From positions 4,138,627 through 4,202,626 of the forward strand of contig CM076668.1 in NCBI GenBank assembly GCA_038496675.1: a DNA stretch of 64,000 nt, read 5' to 3'. The notes under the pieces are model-generated. The model saw nothing but the letters and a program-made list of their open reading frames with translations, was not told where the DNA came from and ran no database searches. Each line of letters opens with the position of its first letter. Within the stretch, counting starts at the first letter, position 1. Of this stretch, positions 1 through 12,791 are shown piece by piece. Made by a program: the position numbers and the translations under genes. This stretch comes from Rachycentron canadum (Eukaryota > Chordata > Actinopteri > Carangiformes > Rachycentridae).

Positions 1-465
1 GGATGTCGGTCTGAGGGAATTCCACACATGTCTTCAGAGAGAGGCTTTGAAGTGACCCGCGTACCCATAAACATGGTCTGTCCTGGATCTGGAGCCTCTG
101 ACTGTGGCTCTGGTTGATTCATAGTCCTTAGCCTGAAGAGACATGAAGAGGTTTTCTGCCTTCTCCCATGGTCACCCTCCTTAATTCAAAACAAATGCCT
201 GGCCTGTAGTTATTACGTAATGTGCATCGGCTGACTTGATTTTAACGCTTATCTTGAGAACAATAGCAGCCTTCTCAGTGTTACAGCCACCAGCTGAACT
301 CAGAGCTGAGCCGTATCTCACGTCCCATACATCCTAATCATCTGCTGAACTGGCTGTGTATCCCAGCCCAGCTCTGCAGATTTACTGGTTCTTGTATATC
401 TGTGAACTTTTGCTCTGACTCTAGAGCTGAACCCCAGCTGTGTCTGTGTGTGTGTGTGTGTGTGT

Positions 466-496
<31 letters not shown>

Positions 497-638
497 ATAG
501 CACTCACCCTCCAGTTCTCCCTCACACCCCCTCTCTCCTGACACTCTCTGCCCTTCCCTCTGTGTCTTTGTGTAAAAGTGTGTGTGGTCCTACAGATATT
601 AAACACACACTCACTCCCTCCGTCTTATCTGCTCTCAG
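1..638. other. gas7 intron, no exon seen
   Basis: This is intron sequence left of the first visible gas7 exon. It holds a (GT)n tract at about 441-497 and the branch/acceptor region of the exon at 639. No further gas7 coding block was found in any + frame. Confidence 0.6.
441..497. repeat. (GT)n microsatellite
   Basis: This is a GT run interrupted by two TC steps. Short His/Thr or Cys/Val open frames over it are translation of the repeat, not genes. Confidence 0.95.
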
Positions 639-717
639 GACTCTGGGGGAGGCCTGGGCTCAGCTGAAGAAGAGTCTGGCAGACGAAGCTGAAGTTCACC
701 TGAAGTTCTCCTCAAAG
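639..717 (+). CDS. gas7: gas7 exon a (F-BAR helix segment)
   Basis: The acceptor is gctctcag before 639 and the donor is gtattc after 717. The first base completes a codon begun in an exon outside the window. Then 26 codons read TLGEAWAQLKK to HLKFSSK, matching the GAS7 F-BAR. Confidence 0.92.
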
Positions 718-3700
718 GTATTCAACACATTTCAACTCATTACTAATTAGCAGGAAGATTCCTGATGCCTGTGAGGGACCGAGGTAGAACTGATGAGGTG
801 GTTTTAAAATAATGAATGCATCTGTTATTAAGTTTTAGGCTCAAAAATAGGTTAAATGAACAGATCTAAACTCAGGCTGTGACGACATGGTTACAAACCA
901 ACCAAGAAAAGCTGACATATAAGCTCGACCTTGCACACACTCGTATGCTGAACATCAGTATCTTCCCTAAGGACACTTGGGAAAGATACAAACACAAGGA
1001 CGCCACATGGACTCAAGGAGTAGGGGATCGAATTATTGAAAAGTGGACAATCCGCTGTACTGCTTTTTTTGAAAACTGATTGTGTCACAGCGATGTGACT
1101 AGACCATCCCATTTGTTTCAACTGCGGCCTTCCTTTTGTGGGCATCATCACCCAAGCTATCCCAAGAGATTCAGTTCAACACCTAAACATACAACTGTTA
1201 AAAAACCAAGAGCCTTAAAACAATATTAGTATTTGTATTAAAAACAAAACCCAAAAGATTATGCAATGGTAAGGATGACCACAGCTGGTGATGCAAAGGA
1301 GAAACCCTCTGTGGGCCATCATCACTCATCTTGGTCTTGCCTTTGCTGTCTATCAAGGCTGTGTCCTCCGAAGGATGCCTCATCTTGATTTTTTTGAAAC
1401 CAGTAGAAACCATATTTGGAGGAGAAGGTGGAGCTGAGCAGGAGTGAGGGGTGGATCTGACCTGCTCTGTGCTCTATCCTCTACTCATGCCCTCATTCAT
1501 CCCCTGCTTTATGGTCTATTTTCCTCTAATTGGACCATCATTTAAAAAATGAACATCGTGTTGAATTGAAGACTTGAAACTAGAGACTGAGACCATAAAC
1601 TCATTAGGAAAATGTTTACTGGGCTAATAAATCAAGTGAGAAGTCGGGACATTTTCCTATAGACTTCAATGCAATCTGATTTCTATTTACCACAGTGGAG
1701 TCACCCCCTGATGTTCATAAGATAAAATGAAGGTTTAAAGCTCTTCAGCATTGGCTTCACTTTTCAGACCTGGAGATAACGTCCTTTTTTATAGTCTATA
1801 TCTATATCCTGACAGACCAATGACACAGAGAGGAAATAACATAAGTTAAGGTTCTTAGTACAAGTGCAACTGAAGTAAGCATCTTATTAATCAAAGCCAA
1901 AAGTATCAAAATCTCAAACTGAAGTCTGATGAAACAAAAAATATTGAAACTAAAGAACCTGTGAAGTGAGATATTTTTGTCACAATAAAATCATATCGTG
2001 TCCCATCTCTTCCTGTCATCAGCCAATTCTCTTTGTCATAGCAACATTTTCTCACCACAACATTTACTTTAGTGAATACAATGATGTCATATACTAGAAA
2101 CAACAGCCTGTAAAAATCAGTCATCCTGTCATCCATATTGACCATGAGCTCTGCAGCCTGCAGCTCATGTGACTCACGGTGGAGACAGCCCCCCCTCAGA
2201 TGTTGTTATGCACAATAAAGAGCGTCCTGATGCGTCTGTGGGCTGAATCATGGACACACAACACTCAGGCTTTGAATCATCATCTATCAGCCGCCATCTT
2301 ACTGTTCACGGCTGTGGGTTTGATCCTGGTGTTTGGAGCTGCTGCCTGAGTGAGTTTTTCTTTGCTCGCTCAGTGACTTTGGGAGGGAAGAGGAAACGCA
2401 GAGCGCAGGATCACAGCTGGACTGATGGAGGAAATGGAGTCAGTGATGTGATCCTCCAGATGTGCAGCTCTGTTCCAGGTTTTTGGAGAAGGAAGGATTT
2501 GGAAGTGAACGTGAACTTTGAATGATGGTTTTCACTGTGGCTGCAGGAGGGAGCTGTAGATCTGAGACGTCTTTGACAGTTGGAAAAAACACCTTGTTTC
2601 TTTTTAGGCTCATATAACTATTAACTATAATCAGACAAGTTCAAAAACAACAAGTTTTCACACTGTGTCATTTACTGTTAATTTACCTTCAGAAGTCTGT
2701 TAAAATGTGAATCTCAGCAGTGTTGACATCTAATGTTGTGGTAGTTGTTTGGCTCCATGAAACCAAACATTTCTCATCTGAAGCAGCAGCTTAGCATGAG
2801 AGGATGATGACATCGTGCGGAGAGCCAGGAGCTAATTCTGTTTTTAGGCTTTTAGGATTTAAACAGCATAAATCTTTTCATGACTCCGCTGCTTCAACAC
2901 CACTTTATATGCGTGAAAAGTTCCTGCATCTGTGCCTGAATTCATGTTGTGTCCCACATGCTTTTGGACAGTGAACACAGCACGTCATGAGGATCAGATT
3001 CAGCTTCAGATACATTAGACCTAAGTGAAAATGACTGTTGTCCTGTTGTAAACTCCCTGTCCTCACATGACACCGTGCAGCTGAATGCGACGAGCCAGAC
3101 GCAGCCCTGAGCCACTTTATTTCACCATCAGCCTCACAAAGAGCCTCTCATCATCTCCTGCTGTTGAACTGTGGGTTGTTTTCTGGTTTGAGCAGCTCCA
3201 GAGTGAAGTGGAGAAGCCTCTGCTGAGCTTCAGGGAGAACTTCAAGAAGGACATAAAGAGGTTCGACCATCACATCGCAGACCTGAGGAAGCAGCTGGTT
3301 GGTCGCTACGCAGCCGTGGAGAAGGTACACACACAAAAAACACAGAGATAACAACACACTCTAATGCAACACAGTTGTGTGCTTGTGTTTGGCAGCAGCA
3401 GATTTTCAGAAATCATCTCGCTGGTGATTAAAATTCCACATCTCCTCCATAAGCAGACGTCTGTTTCCTGTGCCGGGGACATTTCCTGCTTTTTGTATAT
3501 GTACAATGAGGAGCAGTTGTCTGCAGCCTGAAATCTGTCTCACATCATTTGTCGTCTGAGAGCAGACAACACACACACTCTTCTCTCTGATAAACTCATC
3601 TGATGGAGAACTGTGCTTTTAAAGCTGCTCAGGAAATAAGACGGTGGCCATGTTGGCTTTTGTAAAGCAGCTTTAACACAGGCTGATGAATGAAGGAGAG

Positions 3701-4952
3701 TGTGTAGGAGACTGAGAGAGTGTAGGAGAGTCACTGATGAATGGAAACTTCATTCAAACCTTCACCAGTTTAATTATAATGTTTAGAAGTAAAGAACCAC
3801 AAATTTCGAGCAGATCATTTTGTCATTTTCTGTGCAGCTGCGATGTCTGAGCTCATCTCTGGTTTTCTCTCTGTGTCTCCATCAGGCCCGAAAAGCTCTG
3901 GCTGACCGTCAGAAGGAGCTGGAGCTGAAGACTCAGCAGCTGGAGATCAAACTCAGCAACAAGATCGAAGAGGACATCAAGAAGGCCCGCAGGAAATCCA
4001 CACAAGCAGGTGAGAGTCAGAGGTCAAGGGTCAAACCACAGGTCACAGTGGGGTCACGGTCTTACTCTGTTGTTTTAGATTGGAGGGAGAGCTGCTCAGT
4101 GTCTTTGTGTTGAGCACTGGTGTAACAACAGGGTGTTTTTACTGACTGATGTTTTTACAGTGAACTTTTACACATGAACCAGGAGCATCACAAGACCAGA
4201 TATTTGGTAGTCAGAACCAATACTGTTCAAACCCGATCAGACCTGCACTAAAATCTATGTCCAGTGTCTGGTCACCAATGGACAGCGAGAGGTTCAGGTC
4301 TGAACGGACCAAAGACACATTGAGGATGAAAATATTTTACTATTTCAAATATCTAAAACCTGATTTGACTGTAGAGATTCACTGAACCTCCCTCCTTACC
4401 CTGCTGTCTTTCTCTTCCTCCCTCTCTGTCTCTCTCACAAACACATTGACAGTGGAGCCATCTGTCACTGGATTGGTGAAAAACAACAATGCATATATAG
4501 CAGGGAAGTGAGGTCCAGAGCTCACACCACAGCTGTAGGTCTGAGCAGGTGTGAACCAGTGTGAGCAAGTATGAACAAGGTCTTTGAGTCATCTCATGGG
4601 GACCATTCTTCTTCGTCCTAAACTTAACCTGACATTAATGTTTGATCAGCACTTGCTTAGATGTGCCTCTTGTTTAGTTGTTTCTCCTTATATCAGATCA
4701 ATGGCTCAAGATTTCATTGTTGGCTCATCATCTGAGCGTGCTCAGTGGTGACACTGACAGCAGAACCTGAATGGTTTATTACTACACAGGACTCGGCCTC
4801 AGTGTTTCTTCAGCCCGCCTCTAGACCGGCTGTTTGTCTTCAGCTTCATCAGCACTTCAGCCATCTGAGGTTTTTTTTGGGATACGAGGAAAAGTTCACA
4901 CCAAACTGATAGAAAGGTGTAGGCAGGGACTAACTCCACAGCCCCTGGAGCA

Positions 4953-5021
<69 letters not shown>

Positions 5022-8000
5022 GCATACAAGTTAATAATTAAGTACAAACATTTCCAACCCACAGTTACTTCAGATTATACAGAGTGAAAATATTCCCTTT
5101 TATAAATTTAGTGGGAGGAATTAAGATAATCTGAGTAAATCCAGGGTAAAACTGCTTTAATGTCACTCACGACGTTAAAGTGGAGACTAGAGGAAGTGTT
5201 TGCTGTGAATATAAGACTGTTCAAATTGAAGTTGAAAAGTTACGGCCGTGTCGAGTGAAGTGGATCCTTGTAGGAGCTCACGTGGTCTGCTGTCACACTG
5301 TGCTGTAACATGGCGTTTCGACCGGTGTTTCAGCTGATGGTTATTGGGAATCTCTCTGGACCAATCAGAGCTCTGTAAGAGGAGTTAAGGAAGTCATATT
5401 CCTGCAGAAAAAAGGACGAGGCTACTGAAGTGATAAGTGATTTGTTTACATATCTTTCTGTTTTTGGCGTTAAACCGCTGAACGAGTATGAAACAGTTAT
5501 TTTGTCACAGCCCGTTAACCTGCAGTCAGTCAGAAGCTGCTGCTCTGCAGATCAAATCCTGTTTTGTAGCAGCAGAAAAAGTGAACGAAAACTCTTCTGC
5601 TGTGTGTTTTACTGGAGGAGGTCAGAGCTACAGGCTGCTCCCCTGATTATTGTTTCCACTGTACACACTGAGAAAACTGTCTTAGTCTGGACAGAGGGCT
5701 GAAACTGACCTTTACAAATGTCAGTTCAGTTAAAACCATGAACTAAACAGTTAAACTAATACTTTAATATGGTTTTCAACTTAAACGTTGCTTCTGTTTG
5801 TTTAATGTTACAGAGGAATGAAGGAATCCCGAAAGTCTTTTTAGCACGAGTGTAGTGGAGTGTGTACTTTTAATTTGAAAAATAAAAGCTGCGTAGTTGA
5901 AGCAAACGTTGCTCAAACAGGGGAAATGGAGCAGTGTGTATGAGGACTGTTGTCGCTGATTGATATTGGTTGATATGGTATTTGGTGCTGCCTCCACGCC
6001 AGCTGCTGGAGGAATTGTGTCGCCAGGTCGGGGAGGGAACTCAGCCAAGGTGACTGAGACCTCACAAAACTCAATTTATACCATTTTTCTATTCATACCA
6101 TTTGGATGTAGACACTGGGGCTATAAAATGAAGCCAATGTTGAAGAGCCTTAAACCTACATTCTGTCTAATGACCATCAGGGGGCGACTCCACTGGTTGT
6201 TAAAGAAGTCAGATTGTATTGAAGTCTATGAGAAAATGTCCCCACTTCTCCCTTGATTTATTAGCTCAGTAAATGTTTTCCTAATGAGTTTATAGTCTCT
6301 AGAGGACAATAAAACAAAAAGCAGGGCATGCATTAGATACAACAGAGCAGGTCAGATCCACCCCTCACTCCTCCTCAGCTCCACCTTCACGTTTCTTCTT
6401 GTTTCAAAAAACCAAGATGGCGACGCCCAAATTACAGACTGGAGGCTTCAAAACAACAGCTCACAAACTAGTGGGTGAAGTCTGTAAGATTTAAACAAAC
6501 TGATGACATTTTACATGCGAAATGTGAAAGATCAACTTCACCATGACATCATCTTCTACAAAAATACATCTGGTCATTATTCAGCAGTGTTACTCAGGAA
6601 GGCGACGGGGGAGGAGACAGTAATGTGGAGACAGCACAGTGGAGCTGTGCCACAGAGGAATAACTTGTTTGGATCAGTTTATTGTTGGTCTTGGTCTTTT
6701 CATTGGATTTTTTGAAAATGGGAGAAGAAGAAGGTGGAGAAGTAACATCAGCAGTGAGTGGAGGGTTTGTCAAAGGTGAACGACCTGAGGAAAGTGACTG
6801 AGAGTGAACAGATGTAGACTCTCCTGAAGTGTGAGGTCATGACTCAACCAGGCACAACCGCACACTGTCACACACAAGTACGAGCCCTCCATCCAAACTG
6901 GCTCCCTTCACACATGCACATATGCACACACACACTGGGTGCTGCTTATGCAACCAGGGAGAAAAACAGCATCGGTTGTTGATGGAGCTGGTGGAGTCGG
7001 GCTGCCAGTGATGATGACTGCAGTGTGAGCGGAGCAGAGAGGAGACTGATGCCAAAACAACTAAAGCTCAGCATCTGTCTGCTCATAACAAAGACTCATT
7101 ATCGCTGCAGCGGATTACACACAGCGCCGGCTCATTTGTGGCTCCTCATTCCAGGGATTTCCTAACGTTTTCATTTCCCCCACCTGAGGATGGGATCACT
7201 GTTTTATGGAGCTCATTACTTCTGCTGTTAGTGAGCAGTGAGTTTGTGATTCGAGGCTCATCTGCAGCATAAACAGCAGCGTCTTCCTCCCATTTATTCT
7301 TCAGTTTCTATTTATAGAGTTGTTCTCTGAGCTGACCTGAAGCTGGCCCTGTTTACTGTAAACTGCCCTGCAGCAGCAAAAGCTACAGGTTTTCTTCTGC
7401 AAGATCATTTCATCCATATGCAAAATCGAATAGATCTGTTCATGAGTCATTATAAACTCCAAACGTCGTACAAACACACAAAACTTTGCTTTAAAATGTT
7501 TAACTTCTGGTGGATGAATGAAGTAAAACCTTTATGTTTCGTGGTCAAATGAAGCAGGCGGCATGTCACACTCACAGCAGCTGATGTGTGTTTGCAGACA
7601 GGATTGTTTTGTTTGGGTTTGTGTGTGACGCTTCCATGCAACTTCATTTTCAGTCCGCACAGCAGCTGAAGGAGCAGTCGCTGGGTTTCCTAAGCTACAT
7701 GTTTTTGTGATTATTGACTAAATATGCTGATTGAGAGTTGTTGCTGCTTCTACAGCTGCATCCACTTCACCCACACAAGTCACAAGTCCTGCCTTTTTGA
7801 ATCACTAGCAAATCTACAGCGGTCGACCAACCAGAACCTAAACTTGAGTCCACTCAGAGAGAGACACTGTCCAACATGAGCTGTGAGGCATTTCACTGTC
7901 ACACAAACCCCCCCCCCCTCCCCGATCACATGTCACATGATCAGTGATCAGTAATCGAGTGCTAACGCCAAAGAAGACACAGATAAAAAAGGTTTGTCTG

Positions 8001-10096
8001 CACTGTTGGTTGTGATAACGCGCCTGCTGTGAGGGGACAGCTGGGTTGTAGCACCACCTAGTGGAGACAGTGTGTGTGTGTCACAGTGTATCTGGTCTCA
8101 GCCAGGACTGGTCTTCATGTAGCTGATCACCATGTTTTTATTCTCTGTGGCAGGTGATGATCTGATGCGCTGTGTCGACCTTTATAACCAGTCTCAGTCC
8201 AAGTGGTTTGAGGAGATTGTCACAACAAGTCTGGTAAGAAATCACCTGTTTCATGTCTGGTTTTGGTTTTCATCACAATGTTGATGTTTCTGTATTTTAC
8301 TGTGATTTCTGCTCTTTTTTTTTTTTTTTTAAATAAATATCCAAACTGACTGATGTGCTGTCTAATGTGATACAGATGTTTATATTTATATTTTCTGAGC
8401 TAACGTCACATTTTGAAGTTGGTGGTGAATGTTTTGCTCATTCAAACCAATTCAAGTAAGATTAGTTATTACTGAAGTGAGAAACTACAAGTGGAACATA
8501 ATAAACAAAATATGGTATTGATACAATTAACAAAATAAATTGAGGAGAAAATATCAATATCAATTTTCCCAAAAGCAAAGTAGCATTTTGATGTTTTATG
8601 TGTATTTTAAAGAGCTGAAAGTGCATGATGGGAGAGTTGAAACTGGATGGTCTTATATACACAGTGTGGACTCACAGATCTATACAGACTGTATCTTATT
8701 ATCTGAAGTCACTTCACAGTGTAAATGAGTTTGGTCCCTGCATCAGCCCTGGACTGTGTCTCTCTGTCTTTGACCCCTGTGTAACCGCACAGGACAAACT
8801 GGTTTATATATTAAAAATGATTGTTGGAAACTCATGTGTGTCTGTGTGTGTCTTCTTTGTTGTCCTCTCAGGAGCTGGAGCGTCTGGAGGTGGAGCGGGT
8901 GGAGATGATCAGACAGCACCTGTGTCAGTACACCACCCTGCGGCACGAGACGGACATGTTCAACCAAAGCGTGAGTACGACTTTGGCTCAGTGCAGCATC
9001 GAACAGCTACTTCATCATCTTCATTTTCACTCTTCATCATGCAGTGTCCGTGGTTTAACCAAACAACGACCGGCTGCAGGTTTTAGCTTGAGTTTAAGCA
9101 GCTGCTGACTAATAACAAATGAAAAACATTAAATGTTTTTGTTTTTGACTTATTTACAGTTAGTGTGTTTCTGAGGCCTTTTAGCCTCTTGCAGTTTTAT
9201 TGTTTTGGTTTTTATGTCTGGAAATCACATTTATTTTAGACAAAGTTAGTGAAGAATTAAGCAGCTGGAGAGACAGATGTTTGACACTGGTGTCTCTGAT
9301 TGTAAGAACAAAACTGACAGGACTGAAATAAATTAATAAGAAAGGAACATACAAGTATATAAAGTTTATCCACTAAAATAATAATCTAATAATAATTATG
9401 AACTGAGCAGGAGGTTGGAATAAATTATAGAGACATAAGTATATTGAGTTTCACTTGAGTGAAACGTACACAGTTAAACAATGAGAAGATTTAGTGAAGC
9501 AACATTTCTATGTGTAGTATTTTGTTATGATGATAATGTTTAACTAGAAATTCAGTGTCCTCATTCTTCATGATGACTGGATTTACAGAGAATGAATCTA
9601 TTTCTATGGCTTTGGAGACAACCAGAACATGATTTGAACGTGTCTACATCTGTGTGGGTCTGCAGGGGTTAAACAACAGTGCTGCGTCACTTTAAATGTT
9701 GGAATTGTGGGATGGCATTTCCTCCTTTTCTTTCATGAAGGAAGGTCCAGTGTTTCCTATGGAGAAGGAGATAAGATAGGAAGCATTGAAGCTCCTTTCC
9801 TAATCAATTAGAGAACTGCTCAGACACTTCAGGCCATTTCACTCAGTTTGAAGTTTCCTTGAACTGAAGGCACCAGCAGAGGGAAGTAAAGACTTAGTTT
9901 ACAACAGGTGGGAAGATGACCAGACGCAGAGAAAAGACGTGTGTGTTTTAATTTTGTTCTTTGTGCGTCTTTGTGTGTCCAGACGATGGAGCCTGTGGAC
10001 CAGCTGCTGCAGTGCGTGGACCCTGCCAGAGACCGGGAGCTGTGGGTGCAGGAGAATAAGACTGGAGAGATCAGACCTGTGGACATAGAGATCTGA
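639..10096 (+). CDS. gas7: gas7, F-BAR protein, 3' part of gene (six exons)
   Basis: The product is growth arrest-specific protein 7, a cytoplasmic F-BAR protein that binds and curves membranes and works with actin in cell protrusions, notably neurites. Six exons (639-717, 3196-3324, 3886-4009, 8154-8233, 8872-8970, 9983-10096) join in frame to 207 codons plus TGA. I recognise the family from consecutive blocks: GEAWAQLKKSLADEAEVHLK, FRENFKKDIKRFDHHIADLR, KTQQLEIKLSNKIEEDIKKA, RRKSTQAGDDLMRCVDLYNQ, ELERLEVERVEMIRQHLCQY and a C-terminus ending RPVDIEI. The blocks are helical, charged and heptad-like, as expected for an F-BAR. The SH3 and WW regions known in the family, and the F-BAR start, must lie left of base 1. 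All introns begin GT and end AG. No stop or frameshift is seen. Teleosts often carry gas7a and gas7b; I cannot tell which this is. Confidence 0.95.
718..3195. other. gas7 intron (2.5 kb)
   Basis: The intron contains a family-1 repeat copy (about 1386-1775) and a near-palindrome at about 2143-2169 (catgagct...ctgcagctcatg). I see no coding blocks I can support. Confidence 0.7.
1386..1775 (-). repeat. dispersed repeat family 1, copy a
   Basis: It shares ordered blocks with five other copies in this window, read on the - strand: ccaatgctgaagagc, a ctaatgaccatca-like block, an attgaagtctatag block, cctaatgagtttatggtctc, and the ccacccctcactcctgctcagc block. The class is unknown. Confidence 0.8.
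3196..3324 (+). CDS. gas7: gas7 exon b (F-BAR)
   Basis: This is a 43-codon, phase 0-0 exon from LQSEVEKPLL to RYAAVEK. Acceptor tttgagcag, donor gtacac. It carries the conserved DHHIADLRKQL block. Confidence 0.93.
3325..3885. other. gas7 intron (561 bp)
   Basis: No repeat or coding block is recognised. A pyrimidine-rich tract (ggttttctctctgtgtctcc) precedes the acceptor. Confidence 0.7.
3886..4009 (+). CDS. gas7: gas7 exon c (F-BAR)
   Basis: Codons run from ARKALADRQKELE to RRKSTQA plus one base of a split glycine codon. Acceptor ccatcag, donor gtgaga. It is lysine- and arginine-rich, as expected for a membrane-facing F-BAR helix. Confidence 0.93.
4954..5019. repeat. (CA)n microsatellite
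   Basis: About 33 uninterrupted CA units. Confidence 0.97.
6105..6482 (+). repeat. dispersed repeat family 1, copy b (fullest copy)
   Basis: This is the most complete copy. It starts near the gtagacactggggctataa block and runs through ctaatgaccatcagggggcg, gtcagattgtattgaagtct, cctaatgagtttatagtctc, ggtcagatccacccctcact and ccaagatggcgacgcccaaa, to about cacaaactagtgggtgaagt. It has no open frame and no clear A/B boxes, so it is probably a non-autonomous element. Confidence 0.85.
8154..8233 (+). CDS. gas7: gas7 exon d (F-BAR)
   Basis: Two bases finish the split glycine codon, then 26 codons read DDLMRCVDLYNQ to EEIVTTSL. Acceptor tgtggcag, donor gtaaga. Confidence 0.93.
8234..8871. other. 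gas7 intron (638 bp)
   Basis: This is AT-rich intron with a T-run near 8317-8330. Nothing else was recognised. Confidence 0.7.
8872..8970 (+). CDS. gas7: gas7 exon e (F-BAR distal helix)
   Basis: This phase 0-0 exon has 33 codons, ELERLEVERVEMIRQ to HETDMFNQS, nearly identical to the mammalian block as I recall it. Acceptor gtcctctcag, donor gtgagt. Confidence 0.94.
8971..9982. other. gas7 intron (1.0 kb)
   Basis: AT-rich, with no recognised repeat or exon. Confidence 0.7.
9983..10096 (+). CDS. gas7: gas7 terminal coding exon
   Basis: The exon has 37 codons then TGA (10094-10096). It starts TMEPVDQLLQ and ends EIRPVDIEI, matching the conserved GAS7 C-terminus. Acceptor tgtgtccag. The 3' UTR continues in the same exon. 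Confidence 0.94.
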   Translation, partial: TMEPVDQLLQCVDPARDRELWVQENKTGEIRPVDIEI

Positions 10097-10711
10097 TCTT
10101 AGCGCTGCGCTTGCACACACAGACACACTGACCCCGAGCCTACATGCCTGAGGACTGACTGTGCTGGATCAGCCCCCCCCACCCCCACCCCCTCCACTGA
10201 TCCACGTGTGACTCCCAACAGACTGAGGGATGAGCAGACACTGGCTCCACCTGCAGAAGGTGATGCCAGAGAGTGAGGGTGGTAATTTTCTGTTAGACAA
10301 GCTGATGTCCGACTGTGAGAGTGACGACACTCAGCTGAAGTGAATGGTGAAGAGGCAGCAACAGAACATTGAAGATGTAAATGTTTAACAGCTTTGTGGG
10401 ACGCAGCTGCAGCTTGTTTGTGCTTTCGCTCTGTGAGGTGATTCTCTGATTCACACAAAATGATTTAACAGATGCTGCTGAGCTAAATGAGTGTTATTTG
10501 ACTGTGTGCCTGAATAAGGCAAAAGTATTTTAATATTAATATCAATCATGTGCAACAAACCACATTGACATTATGCTAAGCCCCGCCCCCTCTTACCTAC
10601 TGTTGCTCTCACCAGTGAAGCTTACTGTCACAGCATATACTGTCTTAAACTAAGAAAAAAAACATATTATACAGAGCGCTGTTCCCGCTCCAAATTAGCA
10701 TCCATTTTTGA

Positions 10712-10717
10712 AATAAA
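10712..10717 (+). terminator. possible proximal gas7 poly(A) signal
   Basis: The first AATAAA downstream of the gas7 stop, 616 bases after it. No transcript end can be confirmed from sequence. Confidence 0.35.
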
Positions 10718-12157
10718 GGGTCAATGTCACAGAAGTAAACAAAAGAAAATTTCTCATTTCTAGTCACTGCGCAGTTGAAATGGAACGACTGCCACCAGCA
10801 GATCGTACTGGCTGTAGGTAGCTAGTGTAAGCTAATGCAGTTGTTAAAATCTGTTTTAAGCCTGTAAAAGGATCCAAAATATGAAGCTTGAGAACACAGA
10901 GAACACATCTCAGGCCTCAGTGATGATCCGTGCGGTGGACGCACATCAAATTAAAACATAGTGACGTGACTTATGGAAACTTATTTGAAGTGATCTATGG
11001 ATCCCCCAGTTTTCTTTTGTTTTTCTTTTTTGACAGGATTTTTTTCCATCTGTGAAGAGGTAACTATTAAAAAAAGTGATGAATGGGTTTGTTTTTTTAA
11101 ATACTAATTTTGGCCACAAGTGGTTAAAGAGCCCCACTACTCTAAATCAGAGAAGAAAAAAATCACCAATTGATGAAAAAAAAAAAAAGGAATTTAGTAT
11201 TTTAACTTGTTATTCAGGGCTTCCGTACACATCTGTTGTTTCATGTTCGTCTTTTTAAAGTGCGTCTCTTTTACGTAACAAAAGTGCGTCAGGGTGAGAA
11301 GCAGCAAAATGACATCTTGCATAAGTTGGAAGTTTGTGCAGAGCATGAACTCATCCAAACCCACGACAGAGCAGAAAGCAGCAGCTCACTCTAAACTGCA
11401 TGTTTCAGTCCTGAACAGGTCTTTTTAATTGCTTGTGATTCATAGTAGTTAACTAATGACAGGCCATTAGAAATAATGCTTGGGTAGTAAGCTAGTTATC
11501 CAGGCATGCTAATGGCTGTAGCCTACCAGAGAGACACAATGTTTATTACACTAAACTATTTCACAGATGTTTTGTTTTTATTTTTACTACCCATACACTG
11601 TTTCATCTTGACAGGCCTGCTGCAGCAGGGATTAGTGAATTTATCCCCTGTGGGCTAATCTGGCTAATATTAGCATCTCTGAAAGAAAATCATCTGTTTT
11701 AACTTCATCCCTAATGAGAATTAAAAGTCAGCCAATTGCACTTTATTCCCTCATCAATTTTAATAAACTGTAAGTCAATGTTAATATGAAAGAGCCTAAT
11801 CGTTCCACGTTTTATTACTAATTGAAGTGAAGGTGTTTTATGTTCAGGTTGGCCTGGTGTAAATATATGAGATGTGTGATGTGCTATGAGAGGAGGCAGT
11901 GGAGTGACGTGTAAAATACATAAAGACATATAATATACAGACCTTTGGTACTGATAATATATGAAATCTAGGTGGTTTATATTCAAGAGAAATGACAGAT
12001 CTCCTACGATAGTGTCAGTTGCTTCAGAGCTGCTGCAGAAGCTTCATGTACAAAGAGCTTTTATGACCAGATCTTATCCAGCATTACTGCTGACAGCTGA
12101 GAGACAAGGACTAAGAGGTTTTTGTACATTAACAGCTAAAGGTTGGAATTTTTCATT

Positions 12158-12268
12158 AATAAAAATGAAAATATGTATCATATGTCATAACAAAATCTCT
12201 GGTTTGTCTTCTTTTCTGTGTGACTGATCACAAAATGGAAAAAAAAAAAAGAGAAACAAAGTAATAAA
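12158..12268 (+). terminator. possible distal gas7 poly(A) signals
   Basis: Two AATAAA hexamers (12158-12163 and 12263-12268) on the gas7 strand near an A-run at 12240-12250. Mammalian GAS7 has a long 3' UTR, so distal use is plausible. Confidence 0.35.
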
Positions 12269-12781
12269 TGAAAAAAGTCTTTTATTTCCTAAAAACCACG
12301 TTTTCACATTCAACAATAAAATGTTTGTTACAGGTTTAAACAGTGATAATAATGATGTGGTTAAAGGTTCAGACAGAGATACACTTTACTTTATCAAATA
12401 GTTAAAATACACTGACACTGAGTTACTGACCTAAAGTAACCCATGTGTTGATGGCACCTTATGGAATATATTACCTGTTAACACTTAATGAGTTAAGTCA
12501 TGTATAAACCATGAGTTAATGATGAACAAATCATTTACAAATAGTTTACATCTAGTATGTATATAAATTATTTTTATGGAATGTATGCACAATTTAAACT
12601 TTACATTTACATTACACACTGCACAGCTGCCACGCTCAAGTGTGATGAGTGAGTATTTAGCACATAGAAATGTAGAACCTGTTAGCTGAGCCTTGTTACC
12701 TTCTGTCAATACATGGTCTGAGGGTGCTAACTCAATCAAGGTATAACTGATTAAAAGATTTATGTTAAATTGTTGTCTGGC

Positions 12782-12791
12782 TTTATTTATT
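12782..12791 (-). terminator. possible myosin poly(A) signal
   Basis: Two overlapping AATAAA hexamers (AATAAATAAA on the - strand), about 440 bases past the myosin stop codon. Confidence 0.4.

Larger units (their letters stand above)
4010..8153. other. gas7 intron (4.1 kb)
   Basis: It contains a long (CA)n tract (4954-5019), a full family-1 repeat (about 6105-6482), a C-run near 7909-7918 and otherwise unremarkable sequence. No exon was recognised. Confidence 0.7.

Noticed and set aside
4470..4560. TATA-like (gcatatatagc) and CCAAT-like (attgg) pair in a gas7 intron as an internal promoter
   Set aside because: Only two weak motifs, with no first exon or start codon that fits gas7 downstream exons.
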